A stretch of DNA of 64,000 nt, taken from contig OZ024930.1 of the NCBI GenBank assembly GCA_964017235.1, positions 31,252,614 through 31,316,613 of the forward strand, read 5' to 3'. This DNA comes from Sabellastarte sp. h YS-2021. Taxonomy: Eukaryota; Annelida; Polychaeta; Sabellida; Sabellidae. Position 1 is the stretch's first letter. Each line of letters begins with the position of its first letter. A model generated the notes under the pieces. That model searched no databases. It worked only from the letters and a program-made list of their open reading frames with translations, and was not told where the DNA came from. Position numbers and translations under genes: made by a program. Positions 24,528-38,400 of the stretch are shown piece by piece.

Positions 24528-25090
24528 TTTCACACTACAGGCGCTATCACCTGCGGTAACCTGCGTTGCTGAAACATTTCTGTCCTTGGATCACTGTCTG
24601 ATGTCCGTATGTGATGTTGCTAGTCAGTGGCGAACCGTCCATTACCTTGCGTATTTTACAGAAGTTTAAAATGTTTAAAATTTCATCCTCTGATTTTGGT
24701 ATCGTGAGCATACGCAGGCTACTTGGCGCATGCGCATATGAATTTTTTACTATGATAACCAAAGGTGTGGTACGCGGTGTACCTCAGGTTGTGATTTGGT
24801 TTTCTTTCAGTGTAATACAGCGACATAAAGCGAGTTAAGGTACTGGTCATTTTGCCACATCTTCGTCCAACAGCTACCGAAGGTGAGTTGAGGTTGCTTC
24901 TCGGTGACAAGACGTTTGTAGTACTGTCATCCGACTGTTACTGTTGGTTCAAAAAAACCATGTCCAATCAGTGGCCATTCGCCTGCAGTGTGAACAACTC
25001 GGACAAAATGGGATGACCTGGGGGCGGTTCCGCCGAGAAAAACTTCTTCTAACAGCGGGATGTACCGCCTGTAGTGTGGAAGGGACTTAA
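24528..25090. mobile_element. MITE-like element, ~560 bp, inverted ends
   Basis: Left end CCCCTTTCACACTACAGGCG; right end is the near reverse complement of it (CGCCTGTAGTGTGGAAGGGA). GC content is higher than the surroundings. A further internal copy of the end motif (CGCCTGCAGTGTGAAC) lies near 24,980. No intact coding frame and no clear target-site duplication. Confidence 0.7.
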
Positions 25091-27731
25091 GTTTTTACTT
25101 GATGAGGCATAATTTTACACTTCTGCCTATCTTACTGAACATGTTAATCACAATAACGAATATCACAGATGTTATAAACAGGTCAACATATATTGAAATG
25201 CTATCTACAAATATACAAATATAGTATTTCTGAGTATGTACAGTATAAAACTCACAGTTTTTTTGTGCCTTTTTTCCCTTTTGTATGTATTTTTTGTAAA
25301 CAAAAAAAAAATAAATGAAACTTATAATAAAATAGTACATTTTAACAATGTCAAGGCTAACTCTGATACTGTTTTTCACCTGTATCACTATGAAATGACT
25401 GGAAAATGAAAGATCAAAAAAGGACATTACTGGTTTGCTTACAAAATGTACAATATACTATTACTCCTAGACAGCTTTCAGAAAAACCTTGCTTCTAATG
25501 CTATTTAGTTGGAGCATGAAAGATAACGTGTTAAATTCAACAAAAAAATTTCAAGAAATAAAGTGAAAAGGTTACAATATACCCAAGTTTACCAAAAATG
25601 TTCCCAATGTTTTAAAAGACACAATGCAGTGTTACAACTCTATACAAGAAGATTAGATGGACTTTTGATTCAAAGTCAACTTCTTGACCTGTGTTCAATT
25701 AAAATGCGATGGTATTATGGACAAAACTGAATGATCAATTCTCTTGTACTGAGGTCATTTCATAACTGCAGTGAAGTCGGTTTATGTGGCTTAAGCTGAA
25801 TTAAATCACAAGGTCAAAATAGTTTTGAGGTACCAACAGGAAACTATCCTGATTTTTGTTGGAATGCAAAATAATGGATGTTAGGTCTACATAGAGCCTG
25901 TGGATATTAGGAGCTATGATCACATAGATACTACTGTGATTTATCTCTTTAATATACATTGAAGGAGACGATTAGAGTCAAGAGCTCGAAAATCAATACT
26001 CAACTTTTTGTGTGTGGTTCCTTCATTTCGAAAGATGCGTTATTTGGATTAAAGTCTCAGAACAGAATGTAAATGGGCTTTTCTCCATGGATATTAGCAC
26101 ATTGCTTTATATCTTGAGTCACAAAAAAAAATAAAGGCTCTGCAGTTGATATATTCCATTTTAAGATGTATGGTATATCCTTCACTTTTAGAAGAATCAT
26201 ATTTTTGTTGATAATTCACACAATGGACATCACCACACAGATTTGCACATAAATCGAAATAGAAAATGTCAAAGCTCAAGAAAATTTGAGTTTGGGCTGA
26301 TATTTCTTTTTCAAACATTTTTTTAACAAGTCACAAATCATAGAAGGTACATATTTTAGTTTATCCTTTCAGTTTGACCAGTTAACTTCTTTAATCTAAA
26401 TATTGTTGTGTTAGCGTTATCCTAACAAGTAACTAACAAGAATATGAAAAAATATTGATGCAATTACTTTGTCTATTTTCCACTTAAATGTTATTCTAAA
26501 ACATATCTTCTCTAGTTAGTTAAACTTGTATTATGCAAACATTCACAAACATACATATAAATATCACATAACTTTCACATTCTAACAAAACTATCCATCT
26601 GATTTTACAAAAATACCGTCAGCTGGCTCATTTCGCTAATGGGTTTAAATTGAATCCTGATTCAAATGCATCTAGCGAGGACGATTGTTATCAGTCATAT
26701 CTCTCATTAGTTTTGTGAAGAGGTAACAGTATAAGTGCAGATCATGATCTGAAAAGTCTTCTATTAATCATCTACTGGAGTCATTTGATGATATACTGAG
26801 TGACAATGCAATAATAAGATTATTAATTTAGTTGTCTTTTACAAAATATCAAACCACTTGCAAATATCCATTTTATTATAATCCGCTCACAGGCATCTTG
26901 GGACTAAATAGCGGGGACATCTATGCACGATAAATTTCTTTATTTACTAGTGCCATTTAAAACGGATAATGACAAATTTGTTGACAAGTGCCATTTAGTA
27001 TTTTGAAAACTGTGTAACTTACAATTATGTGGTATACATCACTAGAAAGGTATTATTACGAAGTCTCTACTCATTTTATGTTATATATTAAAATTGTTGC
27101 AGAAATTGCAGGGAAATTCAAGTTAACAATTAAAGTTCTGGTGTCCATTTTCATGTGATAGTATACCAGTTTTGGGTTACCCACTTCATTACTTTGCCCT
27201 TGGGTTTCTCAACAAATTCAGACCTTTTTCAGGTAAATAGGTAACCTATTATAGCCTCAATTAAACTTTGATTTTTATTATGGTTTTTTTTCCTCAACAA
27301 AATCTTGTGGACAGAATCCAGTGGAAGAACTGGACAGGATTTCTCATATCTCAGATGTATCTTTACAAACAAACAGCATATAACTGATAGAATAACAGTC
27401 TAATTCATTTATTACATTAGAAATCTGTCTGGTCTATTTCATGGAAAGGTCAAATCAGATTTACCAATGAGACAGGTATTTTTTAACTATTGTTATGGAG
27501 TACTGGTGACTTCTTGTCCAAAATATGTGCCACACAACAAAATGGCAAAAGTTTTTAAAGAGAAAAATAGGTAGATTAATAAAAGCCAACACTCACAACA
27601 TTGACTATTATATAGAGTATTTTTGCTAATTAAAAATCAATACTTGCCACAATTACTTCACTTTATCACCACATATATTAAAACAGCTTACATCTATAAT
27701 TCTTTGCCTAATTTTGGGGAATACAGTAAAA
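25091..27731. other. Intergenic downstream of the IL-17R gene
   Basis: Mostly featureless AT-rich DNA. A minus-strand copy of the dispersed repeat found in the NWD and IL-17R introns lies at about 26,985-27,120 (ATCACTAGAAAGGTATTATTACG). Part may be 3' UTR if the proximal polyadenylation site is not used. Confidence 0.5.
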
Positions 27732-27737
27732 TTTATT
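27732..27737 (-). promoter_or_regulatory. Candidate polyadenylation signal of the IL-17R gene
   Basis: AATAAA on the minus strand, about 77 nt past the stop codon. Other AT-rich candidates lie further downstream, so the used site is uncertain. Confidence 0.45.
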
Positions 27738-27813
27738 TTCAAACACATGAGTATAGTAGTTTAATTTGAGATTTTTACAACTATATAAATTCTATGTACA
27801 TGGCAGAAACACT

Positions 27814-29471
27814 TCATAAGTCTGTCCCACGCTCACTATTCGTACTAAACTGTCGCTGTACATTTGCAGGCTGAGTAAAGTAGTCCAAGGCTTCCTGAGG
27901 ATTTCCTAAATCAATGATAAAGTTCTCGTTCCTATCACTGGAACCATACAGTCCTGCCTTACCTGCTTCCCCATTCATTTTGCAGTACATAGGGTTCGAG
28001 AAAGACAAATTGGTATGATCATTGACCTGCAGAAATTCCAGAGGTAGGCTGCTAGGGTACTCACCCTTTGACCAAAGGTAAGTGTTATCTTCTACAGGTT
28101 GTGTCTGCAAGCCAGTCTGGTCATTTAGAATAAAGGCAATATCTCTTTGTAGTTCTTCTTCAAAGTTACCATTCATTACCTGAGGATCTTCTGAAACTCC
28201 ATTGGTCAGGAGATCTGTCTCCGGATGTGGTTGACCCCTATTATAGCTCCTACTCAGACTGGAGTACTGGCTGTTACTCTGTGAGTGATTGTGAATGGAG
28301 TTACTCTCGCCAACTATCGATGATGGAACAGGTATTGGTAAGGTACCTCCTTGGTGTTGTCCCTCGCCATTAGGATACATCCTGACAGAGTCCTCAACCT
28401 TGGTATTATTACTCCGTGGACTTGACCCCACCATGGGTGGCACTGGTGGAGTGGAAGAGGTCGCACTAGAGTTATTCATCCACACTTTGCCATCTACCAT
28501 ATCAACTTTATGGAACTCAGTCAGTGGCTGGTAGGAGGAGGATACCTTCTCCATCTTCTGTTCCTCTTCTATCTGCCTCTTCTTTCTCCTTTCTTCCAGC
28601 AATAAAGCATCTTCCTCGGCCGCACTGCTGATGGTGGAGGACATCCTACTATGGCCTGCAGATTCATGTACAGGTTTATGGAGATTGTTGTTTCCCTGAT
28701 GACCATGGTTTTGACCATTCTCCTTGTTCACTGGCTGGGCATGGGGATCTGGCTGTGACTCGTCTCTTTTCTCATCCACCGATGGCTGCTTCTGATTTTC
28801 TGTTGGCACCATTGGTGGCGAAACAGGCTCTAAGCGCTCAGCCACCCAATCTCGGTTGTTGTCAAAGAAGTCTATTGCTTTTTGTAAGACCTGGGATAGC
28901 TGCTTACCCAGCCGAGTAGTTTTATATTTAGACGGGGATACAGCAGGGAATTTACTGGGAAGCTGATCTTGCTGAGCACAGCTCAACTTGCAATACAGCT
29001 CGTATAGGTCTTTCATCAGACTGAACCTCTCCCATGTATCTAACTTTGGAGGAATGTCATTCTCACAAGAATACGGAAAGCTTACCACTAGGCAAGTAAA
29101 TGTCGGCTGGCTATTCAGATTAGCCGCAGCCATCTCATGTCTATTAGCATGGCTTCTCTGCAGGACCATATCAACAGCATCACAAAACATATCTGGCATA
29201 TCACGGTCATATTTCATTTTTGATTGTCGATTCCTGGCACATTTAATGCGGGCACCTGTGGAAGAGACTACAATAATAAACTGGGATCGGATAAGTTTTT
29301 CCTGAAGCCACTGATTATACCCCCTCTCAGCGATATCCTTCTGTTCCCACAAGTCAAAGTACACCTCCAGTCTCCACTCGCTCCTCAGAAAGTTGGAGAA
29401 TTCGATAACTACTTGCTCATGGGCTGGGCAGTCGTAAGAGTAGAGGATTAAAACAGATGGAATCTTTGAAT
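27814..29471 (-). CDS. IL-17R exon 10: SEFIR domain and cytoplasmic tail
   Basis: Acceptor GGTTTTTTCAG; 551 codons to TGA. Opens SKIPSVLILYSYDCPAHEQV, the SEFIR box 1 strand, then VIEFSNFLRSEWRLEVYFDL, WEQKDIAERGYNQWLQEKL and SQFIIVVSS, the hallmark SEFIR core. The second half (TFTCLVVSFPYS; WERFSLMKDLYELYCKL) supplies the remaining strand and helix. The tail is rich in Ser, Asn, Gln and Pro. It has a charged helix (LLLEERRKKRQIEEEQKMEK) and several Tyr motifs (YQPL, YSSL, YCKM, YFTQ). Confidence 0.93.
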
Positions 29472-32400
29472 CTGAAAAAACCAGATCAGACTAAATTTAA
29501 CTATGTATATCTGAACGACAATATCTGATTTTCATAATAATTTATGTGCAGTAGAACCTCTATTATCCACGCCTCCCTTTGGGAGTAGTAATTAGGTCGG
29601 GTAATACAAAGGCTAACATAACAGGCTGAAAGGAGTTGGGAGAGTTTATTCAGGTTGAATAATTGAAAATTTGGTTATAGAGGGTTAGAAAATAGAGGTT
29701 TTGCAGAAATAATGATATATTCATTGTAATCATTTGCAGTATACTGTTCATCTTTAGCTTTCACAATGATTTACTGCAGTAAAGTATACGCTGAAAATTA
29801 ATTACATACAAAATAGCTCCTCCTTCAAAATTTACCTGTGTCAGCATTATAATCCTTCCCCAGAATCTGCATGCCCATACTACCTGAAACAAATGAAACG
29901 CTATGTAATACTGGTTTCGCAGACTGTATATGTGACTACAGGAAGCTACTGTAAAAGAAGCATCCTTATGTATGCAGTGTATCCATCATTAGGAAGTTTG
30001 TTTGATATACATAGCAGTTAATATTCTAATAACCTATTAATCTAGACTTGAGAAAGATGAAGACTTTTAAGTTTTGCATTTGGTAGTTAAAACAGGATAC
30101 CCATTAGACAGTATCTTTTCAATTACATCTTATCTCTAGCATACCGGGAGAAGTCCCAAAACATGACCCTGTTTACCCTCAAGTTTTTGGCTTAATGGGT
30201 CAATACTTTGCAATACATTTTCAAACAATATGGAATCTTTTATCACAGATCCAAAAATTGAGTTGTTCTTGCACAAGCAGTGTTCGCTCTCATCAAAAAT
30301 GAATGCTAGACAGACTGTCTCCCTTCACTTGAAAAGGCGATACAACTGTGCAAAAATGTGAGACATGTTTTGCTTCAAGATATTTTGAAATATTTAGTTC
30401 TAATTTGGAACTGCATAAAATCTTCTTTATTTAAATAATAAGAAATAGATGCTAAACTAAAAGTTCAAATAAATAAACTATTTAATGCTGTTTTTATTTG
30501 TCATTTTTTTTAAATTTCACTTCTAAACCACATCTTAATAGCTTAATGGCTGGGTGCTACATACTGTTATTTTTGTTTTTTTTTTCTTTTTTTATATTTT
30601 ATTTTACTGTTCTCTGGATTCATCAAATAAATAAATAAATTGCATTTCTTCTCTTTTCTTTGAAGAAAGATCTATTTTGTATCTTCCAATAATAGACAAA
30701 TTTCTTTGGTCAGTAGTTGTTTCGACTGTTTCGCCTGTGACACAATACGCAGAAGACGAGTTAAAAATTAGACATAAAGCACGGAAATTTCCTGAGAATA
30801 CCCGAATTCTCGTGTGAATTACTGTTAGCTGGATGTATCAAATAAAATAAACTCACTTTCATGTCTTTCTCACCTATTTCTATGAGGAAATATGTACGTC
30901 GTCGCTTCCGATAATAGACAAATTTCTTTGGTCAGTAGTTGTTTCAACTGTTTCGCCTGTGACACTATAAGCAGAAGACGAGTTTAAAAATCGACAACGG
31001 AAATCTCGCGAGAATACCCTAATTCTCATGTGAATTACTGTTAGCTGGATATATAAAATAAAGTAAACTGCCCTTCATGCTTTTCTCACCCATTTCTATG
31101 AGGAAATATGTACTTCGTCGCTTCCGATAATAGACGAAGTTTCTTCAGTCAGTTTTGAGTGTTTCGCCTGGTAGCGACAGCACAAACACGTTGGTGAGTT
31201 GGTTTTGCGACAACTCGCCCCAGAGTGTGTACAAACTCGCGAAATCGCGTTTGAGAGCGAACACTGCACAATGGGACATGGTGTCACACTCTGGAAATGG
31301 ATTTCAAAAGGTGAGGAGTGTCAGCACATGCATGATAGAAAAAAATTAACTGATGGTATATCACTATCTCTGGACTAGTACATCTAAAAATGACCCAATG
31401 TAAGTCATGTTTTACAAAAATTTTAACACCATTCTAGATATGCATCGTCACATCCCTTTACTTATTTAACAGGAATAATATTAATAATTCACAACAATTA
31501 TACTTCATAATGACGGTCTAAATGATTAAATATTTAATCACTGCCCCTATATTACACAGAATTTGCCTGTTTGCTCTATTTCTCAGAATGACATCTTTAA
31601 TTGTAACTGCAACAAAAACACATGCATTAACTTATTATGAAGTCAGTGAATATGTGCCTTCTCTTATTATAAGCACTTAGAGACAGTATGTAATGCAAGC
31701 TTAATCAGTACCATGTGTTATGTTATCCACAATAACAATGACGGCGACTGCATCTACATCCAAACTTCATGGTTTTATGGAATGTCATTTGCAACTTGTT
31801 GCTATAACCATTGTAATTTGTACTGCGCTAATCCAGAAAATTGTCTAATAACCCTTTTCAGTGATGTAAATTATGTTTCTCTTGTTTTCATCTCTGTAAA
31901 TATTGTTCTTCCATAAGTGATAATACAAAAAAAAAAAAACGTGACAGTGGAGTAAGAATTTGCATGAACTTACTGTCCAGGGACCTGCGTCTTCTTTTAT
32001 ACAAAATGAACACAATAATGACCAAGGCTATGAGAATCACTGCGCCCAGAATCACCCCGATGATAATATACACGCCCGTCCTGTCCTTTGGCTCCTCTGT
32101 TGTGGGTTTATACTCTATACCTGAATCACCAAAATATGCTTTGATACATTCCCAGTACAACATGCATTTGAACTGACTGCAATGTTAGAATGAAGAGTAG
32201 GATTGAAAGAACATAAAAGTTACTACTCATGGCAACAATAATGGTTAACAAAACACAAGAGTTTGTTCAACTCCCTTTAATTTAGGATGAGTATAGACAT
32301 TCTGATAAAGTCAGATATTTTAAGTTACCTATTTATATAAGTAAGGTTCTACTGTACTGCCTGGATTTATAATCAATGCAGTCTTGAAATAAATGACTCT

Positions 32401-35400
32401 GACAGCAATATTTACAAAATATGTTAATGCCTGATGATGTACGTTCTGCTCCAACTCTTGCCTGTTTCAGGAAAAAACTAAAATCCTATCTCTTTGATAA
32501 AGCTTTCCCACCTTAGTAACTAAATTTTCCGGCATCTCTGTGGTGTCGACCTGGCTATGTCTCAGGAATAATGATTAATGAATTGGGCTTAGTGTCGTGC
32601 CTTAGAGTCTGCCGTGGCAGAGATTAAGCGCTATAGAAGTATAGAATAGAATGCCTCGCTGAAATTTGAGACTACACAAATCTACTGAGACTGATCCATG
32701 AACAGTAGGGATGGATCGGTAGCCCTAGTGTCAAATATATATAACTGAAGGAAAACTTTAAATACTGACTAAAACTAGCAAATCAGCCACATGTATAGAT
32801 ATACCATTACCTGTGACCTCTGTTATGGCAGGTGGGGGTAGACCTGTGGTGCTAGTAGTTCCCCATGGTACTGGGGCGGGCATTTGCATTAAAGATACCT
32901 GCAGCATGTCTGGACCAGGAAGTGCATTACAACCACTCAAACATTCATTAGCATGTCCATACACAACCAGCTGAAACAAAAACACAGAAAACAGTTATAT
33001 AGATCAAATAAAAATGTGGTGCCATACTCTAGGCAGGTGAAAGTTTAGAAAAATTACAGTAAAATCATAAAGTAGAAGAATAATGTTAACTTTTGAGTTC
33101 AGAACATTGTGCAATATTTTATTTTCACTCGTCCTAAAGTATTGAAATATCAAGTTGAGTGTTGTAAACCAGTAACCTCAAAAACATATTTATCTGTTTT
33201 CTTTGCCTCTAACATGTTAGTAGAGATGTGACTAGATCTGAATTGTTTTGATCAGACTGACTTGTATATTTTTTTAAATTTTGTTGGGTTTTGTCCATTT
33301 CTGAATAAATATATAAGAACAAATTACAGTATAATTATTGACTCTATAAAGCATACTAATAGAGGGTTTATTTTATTTATTTGGGGTTTTACGTCAATTT
33401 CAACACTGTACAGGGCATATCACCATGGGTAGTTGGAAGGGCAGAGGAAACCAGTACATACAGTGGGTCAAGGTTCTGTACTGTAAACTGCCGACAAATG
33501 GCAAGCAACTACCAACTTTCCCACTTGAGGCCGTGCTAGGAACCAAACCCCGGACTTAGAGGTGGGAGGCAAGAGTGTTACCACTCTGCCACTGTGGCCC
33601 CTATTAATAGAGGGAATTTGCAGAGTTTTTCTTTTCACTTCTTAGCCAACAGTTTTTTTTAATTTTGTTGGGTTTTGTTTTTACAAGGGATGTGTAATTA
33701 ACATATTAGTTCATAAACAAGTGAACTCTATCAAGAATAATTCCCCTTAAAGAGAAAACATATCAAGCAATGGGTCCTTTTCATTGAGATAAGCTAATTA
33801 CTGGTTAAATAAAGGTATTTTTCTAATCACTTTGATATTTGATTTTACAAGATTTTACTGTGTGGAGTCATTTCCATTTGGTTTGTTCAAATTGTCAGAT
33901 AATATATTAACTCTACCATTTGTTTATAGGAGTTTTCAAAATATATTCTGAAAGTTAGAAGCCAAAACAATACAAAATCCAGGTTGGTTGTATTTTAGAA
34001 AACATAAAAAAATACTTGAACACAGACATACTTACAATGTAGAATCATGAATATTAACCAATACTATTTATACAAAAGTACTTTTCTGTACTCCCACAAT
34101 TTCATAATAAAACTAACAAGAATCTTATGATGGTTTTTCAAAATATAATGAAATTTCTTTTCACTATCTAAAGTTACGAAATCAGCATATTTTGAGCAAT
34201 ACTGGTCAAAAGTATATATTTCATATTGCCTCAGATTTACTGCAGATGCATATGAAGTGAAACTAGAAATAGGACGCCCTGTTGCTTGTAGCTGCGACAT
34301 ATGAATAGAAACAGGATAGCATAGAAGAACACACATTATCATGTGTAATGTCCACCCTATCAACCTTTTGTTAAAAAGATAGAAGCAAATTCCTGTTTTT
34401 CTATTTTTGGCAAAAATTCGAAAATTCAAAATGGCCGCCATTTTTGGGAAAAGGAAAATTTTTTGAAAATTGCCAAGAGTACATTTCTTAGATACCCTAT
34501 GGGTCGAAAATTTCAACGAAATAACTCTATTTTGCACGGTTAAGGCCAGTTTGTGTTTTTCCATTTTTGGCAAAAATTTGAAAATTCAAAATGGCCGCCA
34601 TATGTGGGGAGGGGAAAATTTTTGGAAAATTGCAAAGAGTACATTTCTTAGATACCCCTTGGGTCGAAAAGTTTGACGAAATCTCTCCATCTCGCACGGT
34701 TAAGGAGATAGAAGCAAATTTGTGTTTTGCCATTGTTGGTAAAAATTCGAAAATTCAAAATGGCCGCCATTTTTGGGGAGGGGAAAATTTTTTGAAAATT
34801 GCAAAGATTACATTCCTTAGATACCCTGTGGGTCGAAAATTTTGACGAAATCGCTCTATCTCGCACGGTTAAGGAGATAGAAGCAAATTTGTGTTTTGCC
34901 ATTGTTGGCAAAAATTCAAAAATTCAAAATGGCCGCCATTTTTGGGGAGGGGAAAATTTTTTGAAAATTGCAAAGATTACATTCCTTAGATACCCTGTGG
35001 GTTGAAAATTTCGACGAAATCGCTCTATCTCGCATGGTTAAGGAGATAGAAGCAAATTTGTGTTTTGCCATTTTTGGCAAAAATTCGAAAATTCAAAATG
35101 GCCGCCATTTTAGGGGAGGGGAAATTTTTTTTAAATTGCCAAAAATACAATGCTCAAACACCTGTGAGTCGAAAATTTTGACGAAATCGCTCTATCTCGC
35201 ACGGTTAAGGAGATAGAAGGAAATTTGTGTTTTGCCATTTTTGGCAAAAATTCGAAAATTCAAAATGGCCGCCATTTTTGGGGAGGGGAAAATTTTTTGG
35301 AAATTGTAAAGTTTACATTCCTTAAATACCCTGTGGGTCGAAAATTTCGACGAAATCGCTCTATCTCGCACGGTTAAGGAGATAGAAGCAAATGTGTGTT

Positions 35401-38400
35401 TTGCCATTTTTGGCAAAAATTCAAAAATTCAAAATGGCCGCCATTTTTGGGGAGGGGAAAATTTTTGGAAAATTGCAAAGAGTACACTCCTTAGATACCC
35501 TGTGGGTCGAAAATTTCGACAAAATCGCTCTATCTCGCACGGTTAAGGAGATAGAAGCAAATCTGTGTTTTGCAATTTTTGGCAAAAATTCGAAAATTCA
35601 AAATGGCCGCCATTTTTGGGGATGGGAAAATTTTTTGAAAATTGTAAAGATTACATTCCTTAAATACCCTGTGGGTCGAAAATTTCGACGAAATCGCTCT
35701 ATCTCGCACGGTTAAGGAGATAGAAGCAAATTTGTGTTTTGCCATTTTTGGCAAAAATTCGAAAATTCAAAATGGCCGCCATTTTTGGGGAGGGGAAAAT
35801 TTTTGGAAAATTGCAAAGAGTACACTCCTTAGATACCCTATGGGTCGAAAATTTCGACGAAATCGCTCTATCTCGCACGGTTAAGGAGATAGAAGCAAAC
35901 TTGTGTTTTGCCATTTTTGGCAAAAATTCAAAATGGCCGCCATTTTGGGGAGGGGAAAATTTTTTGAAAATTGTAAAGATTGCATTCCTTAGATACCCTG
36001 TGGGTCGAAAATTTCGCCAAAATCGCTCTATCTCGCACGGTTAAGGAGATAGAAGCAAATTTGTGTTTTGCCATTTTTGGCAAAAATTCGAAAATTCAAA
36101 ATGGCCGCCATTTTTGGGGAGGGGAAATTTTTTTGAAAATTGTAAAGATTACATTCCTTAGATACCCTGTGGGTCGAAAATTTTGCCAAAATCGCTCTAT
36201 CTCGCACGGTTAAGGAGATAGAAGCAAATTTGTGTTTTGCCATTTTTGGCAAAAATTCGAAAATTCAAAATGGCCGCCATTTTTTGGGAGGGGAAAATTT
36301 TTGGAAAATTGCAAAGATTGCATTCCTTAGATACCCTGTGGGTCGAAAATTTCGACGAAATCGCTCTATCTCGCACGGTTAAGGAGATAGAAGCAAATTT
36401 GTGTTTTGCCATTTTTGGCAAAAATTCGAAAATTCAAAATGGCCGCCATTTTTGGGGAGGGGAAAATTTTTGGAAAATTGCAAAGAGTACACTCCTTAGA
36501 TACCCTATGGGTCGAAAATTTCGACGAAATCGCTCTATCTCGCACGGTTAAGGAGATAGAAGCAAACTTGTGTTTTGCCATTTTTGGCAAAAATTCAAAA
36601 TGGCCGCCATTTTGGGGAGGGGAAAATTTTTTGAAAATTGTAAAGATTACATTCCTTAGATACCCTGTGGGTCGAAAATTTCGCCAAAATCGCTCTATCT
36701 CGCACGGTTAAGGAGATAGAAGCAAATTTGTGTTTTGCCATTTTTGGCAAAAATTCGAAAATTCAAAATGGCCGCCATTTTTGGGGAGGGGAAATTTTTT
36801 TGAAAATTGTAAAGATTACATTCCTTAGATACCCTGTGGGTCGAAAATTTTGCCAAAATCGCTCTATCTCGCACGGTTAAGGAGATAGAAGCAAATTTGT
36901 GTTTTGCCATTTTTGGCAAAAATTCGAAAATTCAAAATGGCCGCCATTTTTGGGGAGGGGAAAATTTTTGGAAAATTGCAAAGATTGCATTCCTTAGATA
37001 CCCTGTGGGTCGAAAATTTCGACGAAATCGCTCTATCTCGCACGGTTAAGGAGATAGAAGCAAATTTGTGTTTTGCCATTTTTGGCAAAAATTCGAAAAT
37101 TCAAAATGGCCGCCATTTTTGGGGAGGGGAAAATTTTTGGAAAATTGCAAAGAGTACACTCCTTAGATACCCTGTGGGTCGAAAATTTCGACGAAATCGC
37201 TCTATCTCGCACGGTTAAGGAGATAGAAGCAAACTTGTGTTTTGCCATTTTTGGCAAAAATTCAAAATGGCCGCCATTTTGGGGAGGGGAAAATTTTTTG
37301 AAAATTGTAAAGATTACATTCCTTAGATACCCTGTGGGTCGAAAATTTCGCCAAAATCGCTCTATCTCGCACGGTTAAGGAGATAGAAGCAAATTTGTGT
37401 TTTGCCATTTTTGGCAAAAATTCGAAAATTCAAAATGGCCGCCATTTTTGGGGAGGGGAAATTTTTTTGAAAATTGTAAAGATTACATTCCTTAGATACC
37501 CTGTGGGTCGAAAATTTTGCCAAAATCGCTCTATCTCGCACGGTTAAGGAGATAGAAGCAAATTTGTGTTTTGCCATTTTTGGCAAAAATTCGAAAATTC
37601 AAAATGGCCGCCATTTTTGGGGAGGGGAAAATTTTTGGAAAATTGCAAAGATTGCATTCCTTAGATACCCTGTGGGTCGAAAATTTCGACGAAATCGCTC
37701 TATCTCGCACGGTTAAGGAGATAGAAGCAAATTTGTGTTTTGCCATTTTTGGCAAAAATTCGAAAATTCAAAATGGCCGCCATTTTTGGGGAGGGGAAAA
37801 TTTTTGGAAAATTGCAAAGAGTACACTCCTTAGATACCCTGTGGGTCGAAAATTTCGACGAAATCGCTCTATCTCGCACGGTTAAGGAGATAGAAGCAAA
37901 CTTGTGTTTTGCCATTTTTGGCAAAAATTCAAAATGGCCGCCATTTTGGGGAGGGGAAAATTTTTTGAAAATTGTAAAGATTACATTCCTTAGATACCCT
38001 GTGGGTCGAAAATTTCGCCAAAATCGCTCTATCTCGCACGGTTAAGGAGATAGAAGCAAATTTGTGTTTTGCCATTTTTGGCAAAAATTCGAAAATTCAA
38101 AATGGCCGCCATTTTTGGGGAGGGGAAAATTTTTGGAAAATTGCAAAGAGTACACTCCTTAGATACCCTGTGGGTCGAAAATTTCGACGAAATCGCTCTA
38201 TCTCGCACGGTTAAGGAGATAGAAGCAAACTTGTGTTTTGCCATTTTTGGCAAAAATTCAAAATGGCCGCCATTTTGGGGAGGGGAAAATTTTTTGAAAA
38301 TTGTAAAGATTACATTCCTTAGATACCCTGTGGGTCGAAAATTTCGCCAAAATCGCTCTATCTCGCACGGTTAAGGAGATAGAAGCAAATTTGTGTTTTG

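Noticed and set aside
28295..29451. Plus-strand frames opposite the SEFIR exon
   Set aside because: Shadow frames of the IL-17R terminal exon.
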